Below, piece by piece: positions 47,301 to 58,221 of a DNA stretch of 64,000 nt. Origin of the DNA: Halocafeteria seosinensis (Eukaryota > Sar > Bigyra > Bicosoecida); assembly GCA_001687465.1 (NCBI GenBank), contig LVLI01000084.1:124001-188000 (forward strand), in the 5' to 3' direction. Within the stretch, counting starts at the first letter, position 1; each line of letters starts with the position of its first letter. The position numbers were made by a program, and so were the translations under genes. A model generated the notes under the pieces. That model had not been told where the DNA came from. It ran no database searches and saw nothing but the letters and a program-made list of their open reading frames with translations.

Positions 47301-48576
47301 TTCAGTTGGCAATATATTATTCCAGCAATAGCATCCACAGAACTCTCGTCCAGTCTTGCCGCCTCATTGTAGTATTCCGAAGCAGTGGCATAGTCCTTCA
47401 TCCTTGCATACTCGTAACCTAACTCATTTAAATAATCACTCTGCTTATCATCTAGAGCACGTGCCCTTTCGATAAAATAGGCAGTTCGACGCAGCACCTT
47501 CTTGGATCCACAACATGTTCGTGAAAAGCACCTAGCAATATCATAGTAGAGCCGAGCATTCTTTGGTTCGTGTCTATCTACCGCATCAAGTAACTCCCCC
47601 AATCTGGTAGCAGCTATTTCGGGGCGGGCATTTTGTGTAAGCTCCTCAAGGATTTCGAGACGAAGGGCTTCAATATCATGACTATCCTGGTCCAGCAGTT
47701 TCTGTGTTACTTCTGAAGCTTGTTCCCAATCCCCGTGCTTCGCCATTAGCTTGGCTTTCTCAGCCAACGCCGGAAGAAACCATGTGTACGTAACAGATAC
47801 CTCGTTCAACGTATCCACTGCTTCTTCATACGCGCCCTTACGCTCATAATACTTGGCCAGCCCCATTTGGGCATCGATCCCTTTTTTGCTGCACCGGCAA
47901 AGATGGTTTCGTACGTATTCTGAATTCGGCATCAATACGAAATTAAGCATCTGTAACTTACTTGTTCTCCGTTTGCTGCTGTGCGAGAGCACCTTGAAAG
48001 AAGTTGACGCTTCGGTTCACTTGCTCGACGGACTTGCTCTCGCTCACTGGGGTGTATACGTGCACCCACCCAAGCATGGTACTCACATCGGCACTTTCTG
48101 GATTTTCGTGGTCTAGTTTGAGTGAGAGCTCTTTGGCTCGGGCCCAATTTCCCAGATACAAGTGGAATGGTATCAACAACAGCAACGATTCGGTGGAAGT
48201 CGAATCCTCCAACGCCGGGAGCGATTGCTCGAGCTCGGCCACAGCGTCCCGATCAATTGTTCGCGCACTCTTGTGGAAATGTAGTAGAGACTCTTGAACA
48301 GCAAAAGTCAATGAACGTCTGCTCTTAGCCGACTCCATATACCGAATTGCTTCACTTCCCAATCCTGTAACAAGAATTCCAGTTTGAAAGAGCCAAGGGT
48401 TTCCGCCTTAATAATCACATTGACGTACCTTGCTGGAATGTGGCGTACGCCCTCCAGAACAAGAGGCTTGACTCATTGCCCTTTTTCTTGATGACCTCAT
48501 CGCATACAGTCTGCATATAACGATAAAAGCCCTGCCGGGCATACTGCGCCAACAACGCCTTCACTTCCGTTGACAT
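44305..48576 (-). CDS. TTC21B: Intraflagellar transport protein IFT139 (TTC21B)
   Basis: Exons 48576-48429, 48364-47962, 47888-44546 and 44487-44305 (introns 64, 73 and 58 bp) give about 1,358 residues, against 1,316 in human TTC21B. TPR-like helix pairs run the whole length. Family landmarks are the start MSTEVKALLAQYARQGFYRY, GIDAQMGLAKYYERKGAYEE, SPVYHFVKGKLLISQEKLED, and the last exon IGYKLAFNYLKAQRLVAAID with DKARNSLRP at the very end, as in animals. IFT139 is part of the IFT-A complex that drives retrograde transport and membrane-protein entry in cilia. A short acidic insert lies at roughly residues 1130-1150 (GEEDEGGKD). Its presence shows that the organism builds a cilium by IFT. Confidence 0.97.
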
Positions 48577-48847
48577 CGTTTTCTCTGGTATATGGCTACC
48601 AAAGACGTATGCACTACCATTCAACAAGGAGAGATGACAGAGATATACAATATTCTCGGTTAACGTGTATCTGTTGCATTGCATGTAGACCCTAATACGC
48701 CGAATTGCTCTAACGGCAATCCCTGCGAAATGATTGTCCGATCTTCAAAGCTGGGACCCAGCTGCTGGGTCTTACGGTTCTCGAGCCCGAAACCGCCGCA
48801 AATATCTCTATGATGGAAGAAAACGTGACACTGTGCACGTTGCAAAT
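48577..48847. other. Spacer between IFT139 and NDUFB9
   Basis: 271 bp holding the IFT139 promoter and the NDUFB9 3' end, both on the minus strand. No other feature seen. Confidence 0.5.
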
Positions 48848-49536
48848 TTATTCTGCTTTCTTCTTGTATGAATCCACAAGTACGGTCTCGTAGCCGTCGG
48901 GTGCGTATGCGCTCTCTGTTACCTGCACATACTCGACCGTCTGGGAGGAGATGTTGGCTTCAGGTGGGATACCATCAGGGAAAGATTCCTCCAAAGATGG
49001 AGGTGGGTTGCGCATGAATTTCGATCCTCCAGGCATAAACGGTGCTGTAAACCCAGGGAGTGGCGTAATTACAGTTTCCTTGTGTTACCCAGAGAGCACT
49101 ACGTACCAACATAGGGATCAGGATGCGTGTAAGCTTCTAGTCGTTGCTCTCCTTCTCTTAATAATCGTTTCGCAGCTCTGCAATCATCAGAGAGATAGTA
49201 AGTAATAGAATCGTACAAGTACTCCAAGCTGATTTTAAATGTAGGGACCAAACAACCAGGACAAAGAGTCTACAGGGTCATCACTCGAGAGCTTAATCTC
49301 CCCTCACATAAGGAAGGTTCACGCTTGTCCTACACTTACTCATTAGAAGCCTGTATATTCGCATCAAATTCTGCTCTTATATCAGATGCATATCGGTTAA
49401 ACATGGCTCTCCTGGGCTTCCAGTCTTGTAGTGTTTTCAGTGCATGTCTGTACAGTCTCTGCACTCTTTGTCGATGAGACAATGGGCCCGTCCCACGTCT
49501 ATAATATTGACTAACTTCTCGAAAAGCTTTATTCAT
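48848..49536 (-). CDS. NDUFB9: Mitochondrial complex I LYR subunit NDUFB9 (B22)
   Basis: Exons 49536-49340, 49177-49107 and 49044-48848 (introns 162 and 62 bp) give 154 residues. The LYR core is clear: GPLSHRQRVQRLYRHALKTL, DWKPRRAMFNRYASDIRAEF and, in the second exon, AAKRLLREGEQRLEAYTHPD. The third exon continues with VAPFMPGGSKFMRNPPPSLE, as in the family's proline-rich middle. LYR proteins of this class bind acyl-ACP and sit in the membrane arm of complex I. The ATG at 49536 is chosen because upstream codons lack another ATG. The protein is slightly shorter than human NDUFB9 (179). Confidence 0.88.
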
Positions 49537-49898
49537 GTTTTCTCCTTTACTATCGTGAACCACTTGACGGTAACACCAAAGCTAACAAACCTGAAATGAG
49601 CTGTCGTTCTGCCTTGAAGCTGTTAACTTGGCACCTACACCAGATTAGGCCATTTTCTGGTGTTTGTACTCACCCAAGTACGTTTGCCCCTTGATACCAA
49701 ACAGTGCCACTCGCATTGCAATCCGAAAAACGCATACACCACGAGACTGTGTGCCCGACGACGCAGCTGCTGCGAGGGTATGATATCGTTGGTGGAAAGC
49801 GGCAGAGAATAAAGCCCAGAACTTTGCTGCTTTAGCTCCTCAGTGTCTCGGATACAGACGCCTGCCAATTTCCATTGAAACTTTGAGTACAACAGACT
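49537..49898. promoter_or_regulatory. Divergent promoter region NDUFB9 / carbonic anhydrase 1
   Basis: 362 bp between divergent start codons. A minus-strand frame at 49635-49970 overlaps the start of carbonic anhydrase 1 and has no domain, so I do not call it. Confidence 0.5.
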
Positions 49899-50888
49899 AT
49901 GGTATTTCAATGGGCTACGAGTATCGCGTCGTCTATCTTGTCTAAAGGAACCAAGGGCCATGGATACCATGCTGTCAGATCAAGTTTTCGGAGAACACTA
50001 TCCGAAAGGACATATTTTGGTATGCTACCTCAAACGAGACATCAGAAAGCTAGTTTCAGTTCAGACTCCACATTCTCTGCCCCAGAGGTATGTGGAAACT
50101 GCATTAAGGCCTGCATCTTACGTTTCCTACCACTCGAACCTTCAAGAACGCAGGCTACAGATTCTCCGGATGTGGTGTGGGAAAAGCTACAACGGGGAAA
50201 CAAGCGGTTCATGGAAGGCAAAGTTGGAAAATTTACGGAAAATCCATTGAGAAAGCCAATTACTGAAAGGCGAAAGTGCGTATTATAGTGCGCTGTTCAA
50301 GCACGGCGACACTGTTATTTTTGACCGTTATTTGGCACCAGGGAGCTGCTAGATGGACAGACACCTGTAGCCACTATTCTAACATGCGCTGACAGCAGAA
50401 TTTCCCCCGAATTAACATTTGACTGTGATATAGGAATGCTTTTCGTTACGCGAAATGCGGGAAATGTTGTGGACGACGATGTCATTGCAACCATTGAATT
50501 CGGAATTGAAATTGCTCGTACCCCACTGTTGTTGGTCCTTGGTCACGAGGACTGCATGGCTGTTGGCAGATGCATCAAGACCGTACAGACGGATTCTACG
50601 GGGAGAATGCAGACGGAGCTACAGGATCCTGACGTAAACAGTTCTCCAATGGAAAAACTAATGGAGAAAATTCGTCCGGCAGTGCTCAATGCTGCAAGCC
50701 GGTTAAAAGGGAAGAATTTAAGTAATTATAATTCGAAGTTATACAACTGTGCTATTGAAGAGAATATCAGGCAGCAGATGGAAGCAGTTGAAAAAATTGA
50801 AGCCGTTCAAAGAGCAACAAGGGAGGGAAGACTAAGAGTTCTAGGTGTCAAATACTTGCTCGATTCGGGTGAAGCAAAAATCATATGA
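49899..50888 (+). CDS. Beta-carbonic anhydrase, copy 1
   Basis: Exons 49899-50087, 50154-50275 and 50342-50888 (introns 66 and 66 bp) give 285 residues. The beta-class site is intact: LTCADSRISPE gives the zinc ligand Cys119 with the Asp121-Arg123 pair, and LVLGHEDCMAV gives His172 and Cys175. The dimer core is represented by LFVTRNAGNVVDDDVIATIE. The enzyme interconverts CO2 and bicarbonate. The N-terminal ~60 residues (MVFQWATSIASSILSKGTKG and onward) are Ser/Arg-rich without acids at first and look like a mitochondrial or other organelle targeting peptide. Intron positions and phases are the same as in copy 2, which marks a tandem duplication. Confidence 0.95.
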
Positions 50889-51567
50889 TCGAAACATTTA
50901 TTCCTGTTCTTGCTCGAGCAATGCCATTACCATCTTCGTTATCCATCATTGCACGTAGGTTTTAGTTACACTACAATATGGTGCCCCGTAACCTTGAGTG
51001 GGGGGTTAAGAAAATCAAGGAATCGGTTATATATGCCTTTTTTCCTATAGCATACGCATGGGTAGTGTACAACGCTGTCGATACCATATTATTAGTTTCG
51101 TACTCAATGGTTCCTCCGGGTATTACACGGAAATCCGGAAGTTCCTGTCTGTTCTGGTGTCTTACGGCAACTTCCCGTGTTTCTGACGCCTTTTGCTGCT
51201 ACGCTTACCCACCACTAAATGTTAATATAACTTAATAATTGAACAAGTTGAAATTTCAAGTTGTACAAGTATTGTTGGAACTTCGCTCCATATCGTGGAC
51301 TCCGGGGCGGAGTCGCACACCTCGCGCCACAGAATATCAACTTTTCACAGGCTTGATCATTGATTCATTCAAAGAGAAAACCGTACCAGAGACCCTCAAT
51401 ACTTTATAGTACTGGTGGTGGTTTGGAAATTGCGAACGTGACTGAATTTTAGCTGCGTAGCGTGTGTAAAGAACACCCTTTGGACCAAGGTTTTCGTCGC
51501 ACAACGAAACAGAGGCACCACAGCAAGCTATGCCAGAGAGATGAATAAGTCGCGGGAGTGTGTAGGA
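50889..51567. other. Spacer between the two carbonic anhydrase genes
   Basis: 679 bp with no confident gene. The short frame at 50978-51235 has no domain. Should hold the copy 2 promoter. Confidence 0.5.
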
Positions 51568-52532
51568 ATGGCGCTGCGTCGTTGGGCGACGCAAAGCTCA
51601 TTGTATTCCAGGAATCAGCGGTTGGTTCCAGCTGGAACTTTCGGAAGCAGTCCAAGAACACCATGGACGTGTCTCCGACATGGAATGGCCGAGTATGGTA
51701 CAAAGGCGGACGTCGTTCAGCCAGAGGTAGGTGGTACACACGTATAAGATTCCCAGCACACCGAACTTCAAAGGATTAGGTTTATTGTGGCTGGCCTGGC
51801 GTGCAACAGGCGACGGACTCTCTAGATCGCGTGTGGGAACTTCTCCAGAGAGGAAACCAGCGATTCATTGAGGGTAAAGTTGGGATATTCTCGGAGGACC
51901 CTCACAAAAAAAGTGTTCGCGAGCGACGGAGGTAAGTTCCGTGTGAATGCGTCTCCTAGGTGTGTGCTGAGCACCTTCGCTTCCGGGTCCACTAACGCAG
52001 GGAACTGGTCCCAGGTCAAGCTCCGGTGGCCACAATTCTAACATGCTCGGACAGCAGAATATCTCCAGAATTGGTGTTCGATTGCGACATGGGCAAGCTA
52101 TTTGTCGTTCGCAATGCGGGCAACGTTCTGAGCGAAGATGCTGTTGCCACCATTCAGTTTGCTGTCGAGGTTACACGTACACCACTGGTAATGGTTCTCG
52201 GTCATGAAGACTGTAAGGCTGTGTCTTTGTGTGTGGACAGCACTGCCGATGGTGCGAACATACGTACTCCAAATGCCTCTACCGAAGGAGAAAACATGGC
52301 TCCAATGGACGCGTTAATGGCCAAGTTGAGACCTGCAGTTCTATCAGCAGCCGAGAGTTCTGACTATGCACACAGGAGCGAACTGTGCGATAATGCAGTG
52401 GAATATAACGTGACTCATCAGCTGCAACAGTTAAGCAATATTGAGGTAGTCCGAAAGGCGAACGAAGAAGGCCGCGTTAAGCTTCTGGGTCTTAAGTACA
52501 AGCTGGAATCAGGTGAAGTGGCTACTGTTTAG
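51568..52532 (+). CDS. Beta-carbonic anhydrase, copy 2
   Basis: Exons 51568-51726, 51810-51931 and 52001-52532 (introns 83 and 69 bp) give 270 residues; an in-frame ATG at 51541 would add nine. The start MALRRWATQSSLYS matches the pattern of copy 1, so 51568 is preferred. Zinc ligands and catalytic pair are intact: LTCSDSRISPE (Cys109, Asp111, Arg113) and LGHEDCKAV (His162, Cys165). Compared with copy 1, most differences lie in the leader and in the acidic loop after GHEDC. Both copies keep ELVPGQAPVATILT/ELLDGQTPVATILT at the third exon. The Arg/Ser-rich leader suggests an organelle location. Confidence 0.94.
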
Positions 52533-52579
52533 GGTCATATCAGCGGTATCCTGCAGATGTTCATTCTTACTAGCAAGCA

Positions 52580-52585
52580 ATAAAC
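52580..52585 (+). terminator. Candidate poly(A) signal of carbonic anhydrase 2
   Basis: AATAAA lies 48 bp after the stop codon, in the short gap before the convergent Sel1-repeat gene. Confidence 0.45.
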
Positions 52586-52768
52586 CAAAGAAGGAAGAGA
52601 AACCTTACACAGAGTAACAGCAGAAACATTTTGGAACCCATTATACTAAGGGGCCTGTTGCAGAACTGCTGTTGTACAACACAGCAGCCAACTGTTGAGT
52701 CGGATTTGAAGTTCGAACTGAACTAATTAAGAAACATGTTACCAGTCTCAATACGGTGGCTGGCTGGA

Positions 52769-55700
52769 TCAATTGTCAGAAAGCCTTAATAGCGCCTCGT
52801 GGGCATCAGAATCTCCGGCTGCCGCTGCCATGGTATAGTATCGAACAGCATTGTCAAAATCAGCCTTTGACTTCTCATACAATACCCCAAGGTTGTACTG
52901 TGCATTTAATAACCCGTGACTTGCGCTCTGCTTGTAAAAGTTTATCGCCTCATCAATGTTCTGGGAGATCCCTGAGCCCTGCTCTAGCATCCATCCAACT
53001 TTGAACTGTGCTTCGACAGAGGAACTTGCAGCTTCTTGAAATAACTCAAACGCCTTTTCCATATCCTGTTCGGTAGCTTTGCCTGATTCATAAAGAGCAC
53101 CTAAATTATATTGAGCTGCAGCGTGCCCTCCTTCTGCAGCCTTCGAGTACAACTCGAATGCCTTAGCCACATCCTGTGTGACTCCGTCCCCACTCTCGCA
53201 GAGCCGGGCTAGATTGTTTTCAGCAGCGTGGTTACCCATTGCTACTGCTTTCTCGTACCAGATTGCTGCCTCCACGGTGTCCCTTTCAACTGCTTCGCCA
53301 AAATGATACATTCGGCCGAGTCTAAAATATGCTTCAGTTACATTATGTTCACACGCTTCCCGGTATAACCCGAACACTTGCGAAGTGGTTGAATACACAG
53401 GATCCGGAGACGGGGGTGCACTATCACTGAACATGGTGATGGCTTCGTCCAACGGACTCTTCCGTGTCCCCTCGCCCGTTTTCTCCAGCAATCTCATGAC
53501 AGTAAAGATTCCTTGCTCCCTCAATGCCTCGATATCTGGTACATCCACTTTTCGGCGGCACATATAATCATATGTACTTTCCACCTCCGCAATAACAAAC
53601 ACTACTTCCCCGTATAACGACCTAATATCTTTCCCCTGAGACGCAACGTCTGCCAATCCTTTGCAGTACCTCACGATAGACTCCAGCATGTCGCTAGCAT
53701 GCTTCCAATCATATTGCTGTGTATACAGACGATGGAATAAAGAGGAGCAGTATCCCAAGTCCTCAACTACGGTCTCATCACCTGTTCTGTTCCCTTGCTG
53801 GAGGGGGCTGTTCGATACGGATAATTGCATCTCCCGAAGATCCTCCTCCCAAGAATCAGCATCAGTTTTGTTACGCACAACTTCAGCATACAAATCTCTC
53901 AGGGTTTGCAAATTTTCTCTAAGCTCCGTGTTTTCATTTTCCAAAGAGAGCTGCTTCATACTTTCCTTCTTTGACAACGATTTCTTAGTGGATTTATTAT
54001 CCTTAGGCTCTCGCAATCGGGCATTTTCTTCATTCAACTCATTAATTTTCTCGTACATTTTATCGCGTTCTTTCGTGAGCGTATCGTTTTCGGAACGCTT
54101 CACGTACCAAGACGACTTTAACTTGTCGATCAATTGTACTAATGAATCAATCCGCTTCTGCAGTTCCTGTTGCTTAGAAATCATATCGTGCTGCTCGTCT
54201 TCATACCGTTGCATGTTTTGATGGTGGATTGCCACTGCATGGTGCAGTTGCATCCAATTGTCGACTTCTCTCGTACCCGTATCCTCGAAGGTTGCAAGCG
54301 TGCTGCCCGGTGAAATGCGGTTTCGAGAACAGAGTCGGTCGACCAATCCATTTATCTGGTTGTCAAAACTACGCTTCGTATCCGAGACTCGAAGCATATA
54401 CCAATTAATCCGTTGTTTTTCCTTTCCTTGGAGTTTTTTTACCCACTGAGAGAGGTTTTCAACTTCAGCGCGGAGCTCTTGTGTCCGTTCGTACGGATTT
54501 TGAAGACTCTTTTTCAACGTGCCGTCTTTCAGTTGATAGACTTGCTCCAATACTTGCCTTAGCTTCTTGGCTACCTGATGTTTATAAGAAACTTCGCTCT
54601 TCAAATTTTTTCTCAATTCTTTATTCTCCTCTTCGCAATTCTTTAACGCCTCGATTTGCTCATTAAGACGTTGATTGTGCCTTTCCTGAAGCCTGGCTCT
54701 TTGTTTTTCATCATGAAGTTTATTATCAAGGGTTGAATAATGACTCCTAACATCGCGCAACTCACGTTGGGTCCCTTGTAGTGTTTTCTCAAGTTGGCGT
54801 ACCTGACGATTTACTTGCTCTCGCAATCTTTCCTCATTGTATTCCGATCTCCGTAGTTCCTCCAGTTGCTCCTCCCGTATTTGTTCTGACTCCTGAAGTT
54901 TTTCTCGTAGTCGCTGTGTCTCGTCCACAACCTGGTCTTGGATGCAGGACGTCATTTCCTCATGATCATAATTGCCAGCCAAGGGCCTCGGAGGCCAGTG
55001 TTGGGACGTGGACTCGTTGTTTCCGTTGGCGAGGGACTCTAAGAGTACCTCTGGTGAATGGGGCCGTTGAATTTCTAGGCAGAAACCCTCCTCTGCAGTC
55101 GCGGTGTCATTCGAGCTTTGAGGCGCATGCTGGTACTTCCTTTCAAGGGCGTAAATCTGTTCATCTCTCTGTTGCACCAGTTCTCGGTATTCCGACACCT
55201 CTTGCTTAATCTGCTCAAGTTGGCTAGGAATTCCTTCTTGAATGACACACTGATTAAGTTTCCCACAACGCCCTTGGGAGAGAATTGCCAGTGACTGGAG
55301 GGGATGATTGCCAGACGTCCTAAATGTTGCACGCAGTGTGGCTAACTTGCTCTCCATCTCCTCACACTCGGTACAAATCTTCTCTAGCTGCTCCTTCTGC
55401 GAGTCAATTTTCTGCTGGTAGCTTCGCTTTATCTCTTCCTTTTCGTTCTCATAGCTTTGCTGAAGTTGTTCGACTTTAGCCCGGTACTCCTCCACTTCCT
55501 TCGTTAAGCGCTCCTTATCTTGTTTGATATCCTGACATGTCTGGCCGAGTTGGTAGGTTAACTTTCGTTCATCCTGGAGAGCGTTCTCGTAGGATTCAAC
55601 CTTCGCTTGGTAGCGATGTTCCAATTGGTGGTTTTTATGTACATGTTCTTTGATCTGACGATTCCTCGTTTCGTCCAACAGTGATGCGTATCGCTGAAGG

Positions 55701-55924
55701 AGTTGAACCTGTTTCTCCAAGCTTTCTCGGGAGAGTTCATGCACCGATTCCACGTACGTCCGATGCTCTAGCTCTTGAAGAAACACATCGTGCGTATCTG
55801 AGGATCCGTCCCCGTGCGTTATTGAGCGCAGAGGGCTAGTATTACCGGCATTTCTCGCCCTATGGCGGCTACTTGCACCGTCTGCGCTGGCGGGAGAAAG
55901 AGTTGTGGTTCGTCGTTCAGACAT
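52769..55924 (-). CDS. Long coiled-coil protein with C-terminal Sel1-like repeats
   Basis: A single exon of 1,051 residues. The start is the first ATG (MSERRTTTLSPASADG); codons further upstream in frame lack ATG. Residues ~40-660 are mostly heptad-rich coiled coil (for example KERLTKEVEEYRAKVEQLQQ), broken by a disordered patch near 250-310. From ~858 to ~1045 there are about five Sel1-like repeats with the A-x-x-x-L-G-x-[LM]-[YC] signature: AYFRLGRMYHFGEAVERDT, AENNLARLCESGDGVTQDV, AQYNLGALYESGKATEQDM, AQFKVGWMLEQGSGISQNI and AQYNLGVLYEKSKADFDNA. Sel1 repeats form a protein-binding solenoid. I infer a scaffold or tether, possibly at the centrosome or cilium base, but no direct homologue is recognised. 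Confidence 0.82.
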   Translation of the reverse strand: MSERRTTTLSPASADGASSRHRARNAGNTSPLRSITHGDGSSDTHDVFLQELEHRTYVESVHELSRESLEKQVQLLQRYASLLDETRNRQIKEHVHKNHQLEHRYQAKVESYENALQDERKLTYQLGQTCQDIKQDKERLTKEVEEYRAKVEQLQQSYENEKEEIKRSYQQKIDSQKEQLEKICTECEEMESKLATLRATFRTSGNHPLQSLAILSQGRCGKLNQCVIQEGIPSQLEQIKQEVSEYRELVQQRDEQIYALERKYQHAPQSSNDTATAEEGFCLEIQRPHSPEVLLESLANGNNESTSQHWPPRPLAGNYDHEEMTSCIQDQVVDETQRLREKLQESEQIREEQLEELRRSEYNEERLREQVNRQVRQLEKTLQGTQRELRDVRSHYSTLDNKLHDEKQRARLQERHNQRLNEQIEALKNCEEENKELRKNLKSEVSYKHQVAKKLRQVLEQVYQLKDGTLKKSLQNPYERTQELRAEVENLSQWVKKLQGKEKQRINWYMLRVSDTKRSFDNQINGLVDRLCSRNRISPGSTLATFEDTGTREVDNWMQLHHAVAIHHQNMQRYEDEQHDMISKQQELQKRIDSLVQLIDKLKSSWYVKRSENDTLTKERDKMYEKINELNEENARLREPKDNKSTKKSLSKKESMKQLSLENENTELRENLQTLRDLYAEVVRNKTDADSWEEDLREMQLSVSNSPLQQGNRTGDETVVEDLGYCSSLFHRLYTQQYDWKHASDMLESIVRYCKGLADVASQGKDIRSLYGEVVFVIAEVESTYDYMCRRKVDVPDIEALREQGIFTVMRLLEKTGEGTRKSPLDEAITMFSDSAPPSPDPVYSTTSQVFGLYREACEHNVTEAYFRLGRMYHFGEAVERDTVEAAIWYEKAVAMGNHAAENNLARLCESGDGVTQDVAKAFELYSKAAEGGHAAAQYNLGALYESGKATEQDMEKAFELFQEAASSSVEAQFKVGWMLEQGSGISQNIDEAINFYKQSASHGLLNAQYNLGVLYEKSKADFDNAVRYYTMAAAAGDSDAHEALLRLSDN

Positions 55925-56441
55925 TGCGAAGCGCTTTTCACCCTCCAACCTTACACTTACTACGTGGACAAGGGTGTATCTCAGTGGTATGCACTGCTAC
56001 AAACAAATGGTATCGCTCTGAGCCTCTAATCCACAATGCAACTCATCGAAAACGCCGTCCGCGTTGCGACCAGTGTGTTTGGAGTCTTCAGTCGCAGAGA
56101 TACGAGAAGAAGTGGTTGTAATGTACCCATAGAGTGAGGCCATCTGTAACTACAAAATTGTCTCTTTTACGAATATGGTAATTTATCAACATTACAGGGA
56201 AATACATACAGCATATGAAACAGGCATACGGCTCCACGGGTGGTAGCGTGAGTGAAAACTTTCCGCTTTGCTGCCAGTGACACGTATGACGTTCAGTGGA
56301 GGTATCCACGACAATGGAGTCATTCATTCGCGTCAAATACCCGGATTGGGTGGGGGAGAGATGCTCTCGTCTGAATACGCGCTGCCCCTTCCCTTGCAAG
56401 TACACAACAAGCACCGGTATGTATAGCGAGCAGCAGGGGCG
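55925..56441. other. Spacer upstream of the Sel1 gene
   Basis: Contains the Sel1-gene promoter. An ATG at 56314 opens a short plus-strand frame (MESFIRVKYPDWVG) that may be part of the unresolved locus to the right. Confidence 0.4.
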
Positions 56442-56655
56442 ATGCGCCTACTACAAGACGAGTCTGACACGCAGACCATTTCTCCCTATCTGGTATTCAT
56501 ATCATCGATTCTGCGCCATCTGCTGGTCCACAAAGTTGACAGGGACAATCCAGCAGACTCCAGCAAATTATTTCCTCACCAACGGGCGATTAAAGTATTT
56601 GGCACATATTACCAGTTCTGCGAAACACTGGTTAAGCTTCCGCGTTCTGACGTAA
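56442..56655 (+). CDS. Unresolved exon, unrecognised protein
   Basis: A plus-strand frame starts at ATG 56442 (MRLLQDESDTQTISPYLVFI) and reads through LRHLLVHKVDRDN and FPHQRAIKVFGTYYQF to a good donor, CGTTCTGAC followed by GTAAGT at 56652. The composition looks like a real exon. The first helix-like stretch faintly recalls the start of PHO80-type cyclins, but the cyclin core does not follow in any frame. Downstream, a different frame (PAALLTLGVSCAGYLFPALA near 56730) is open for a while without a matching phase. It may be a gene with exons I cannot join, or a decayed one. Confidence 0.3.
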
Positions 56656-57256
56656 GTGCAATTACATATACAAAAGCTTTATGGGATCTCTGCTGCTGCT
56701 ATCTTGTTAGGGAAACTTCATGAACCAGCCGCATTGCTCACCCTGGGGGTCTCGTGTGCAGGGTATCTATTTCCTGCTCTGGCTGACGAGAGGTACCCAG
56801 AGGGCGGACTCGAGCGCGCTGTATTTACTTCACTCACGGATTTCAGAACCTCACGACTAATTCAGGTGATTAATAAACACCATCATTGGAGAAGCTCTCA
56901 GGGAAATTCCGGTGCAGTAGACTCTCTGCGCCGTTCCAAAGCTCAAGGATCTGCCCTCGATGGGTTTCAGGCGACGGTTAGCCTTTCACATCCGGCTTCA
57001 TACACCAGTATCTGTGGAATAAGGAATGCATTCTTTAGTAGGCTTAACACCTTCCGAACCACGGGCACTAACGAAAAATCCCCGAAGGCAGGAAGACATT
57101 CGAATTCGACTGATCTTTGTGGTACAATTGTCCCCCGCAAGTTGCTCGAGACTTTACTTTGCAGCCATAGGGTATCAAGGAAGGTTGCACAGCTCAACTT
57201 TCCCCGAAATCGATGTGCAGCACGTGTATCAATTTTGCTTAAGTTTGGAAGTGCAA

Positions 57257-57313
57257 GCGGAACTTCCGCAAGCTGATGACGGCCAACCTGTCAGTCACGT
57301 TGATGCGTGTTCC
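57257..57313. repeat. Dispersed repeat, copy B
   Basis: Starts GCGGAACTTCCGCAAGCTGA and aligns with 3640-3694 across GATGACGGCCAA and GTCACGTTGATGCG, with few mismatches and a small indel. Confidence 0.6.
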
Positions 57314-57978
57314 AAGCGACAAAACGGGGGCACTGCGAGTATGCAGTTTCGTTTACAATTTTTACAGGCTGACATTCGCTCTTTAACACGGATGAATACT
57401 GCTCCTTTAGGCCCGTGGTGCACTTGGCAACTATTTGCCAGTCCCCTGTAGTTGTGAGTACACCCGAGACATGTTCTCTCTCGTGCTACTCCTACAAGAA
57501 GTTGCTTGGTAACCAACCTCAGCATGACGGAAGTCCCCGGGAAGCATATTCGAAGTTGCCCTTTGGTACATTTCTGATAGGTTCCTAAGCTGGATTTGGC
57601 TATGCTTTCTTGATGCGCGTGCGAAGTCGTGTCTTGGTCACTCCCTCGACGGCTGGCGCCCATGCAGGAGAGGTGTATGAGGGATGGGGATCCTGGATAG
57701 AGGGAGCTTCCCATGTTTCAGATACCAGCATAAGCAACTTGGTCTTAGCGTTTTCGAAGATTGCAGGATGCCAGGGGGATACACTCGGATTATCATACAT
57801 CATGCGGACATCGAGTCAACCAACTGGGCGCGGATTTGCAATTACAATTGTAGCTGTTCAAAGTTCAGGATTGAATGCGCAAACCCAGGTACTTCTAAGA
57901 GAGTGCTGGTAAATAAATTGCAAACTGCAATTGTAATATGCAGGGTTCCGATTGATCACGATCCTCAGGGGTACCACC

Positions 57979-58045
57979 GTAGACTGCAGCCTGCAGTCTG
58001 CAGATTGCAACTTGCGACTTGCCTGTCGCAGCGCTGCAGCCTGCC
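57979..58045. repeat. TGCAG-rich simple tract
   Basis: Repeated CTGCAG, TGCAGCC and TTGCAAC-type words fill about 67 bp. Several are palindromic PstI-like hexamers. It looks like a simple-sequence expansion. Confidence 0.5.
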
Positions 58046-58221
58046 GACAACTTCAAGTGCTTCGATCTATTGTGTGCACACAGACAGAAGCTGTTTTCCT
58101 GTTTGTATTTGATAAATCATCCACCACTTGACTGGTCTCGTGCGGTGTGGGACGTATTGACGAAGGTTGTGCATGGATGCAGCTCACAAGAAGTGATTTC
58201 TGTTAACGGTGGTAATTTACA

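Larger units (their letters stand above)
56656..58221. other. Repeat-bearing region before the dynein gene
   Basis: Several open frames on the plus strand overlap in different phases and share no domain. Includes the dispersed repeat copy at 57257-57313 and a TGCAG-rich tract at about 57979-58045. The dynein promoter lies at the right end. Confidence 0.45.
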
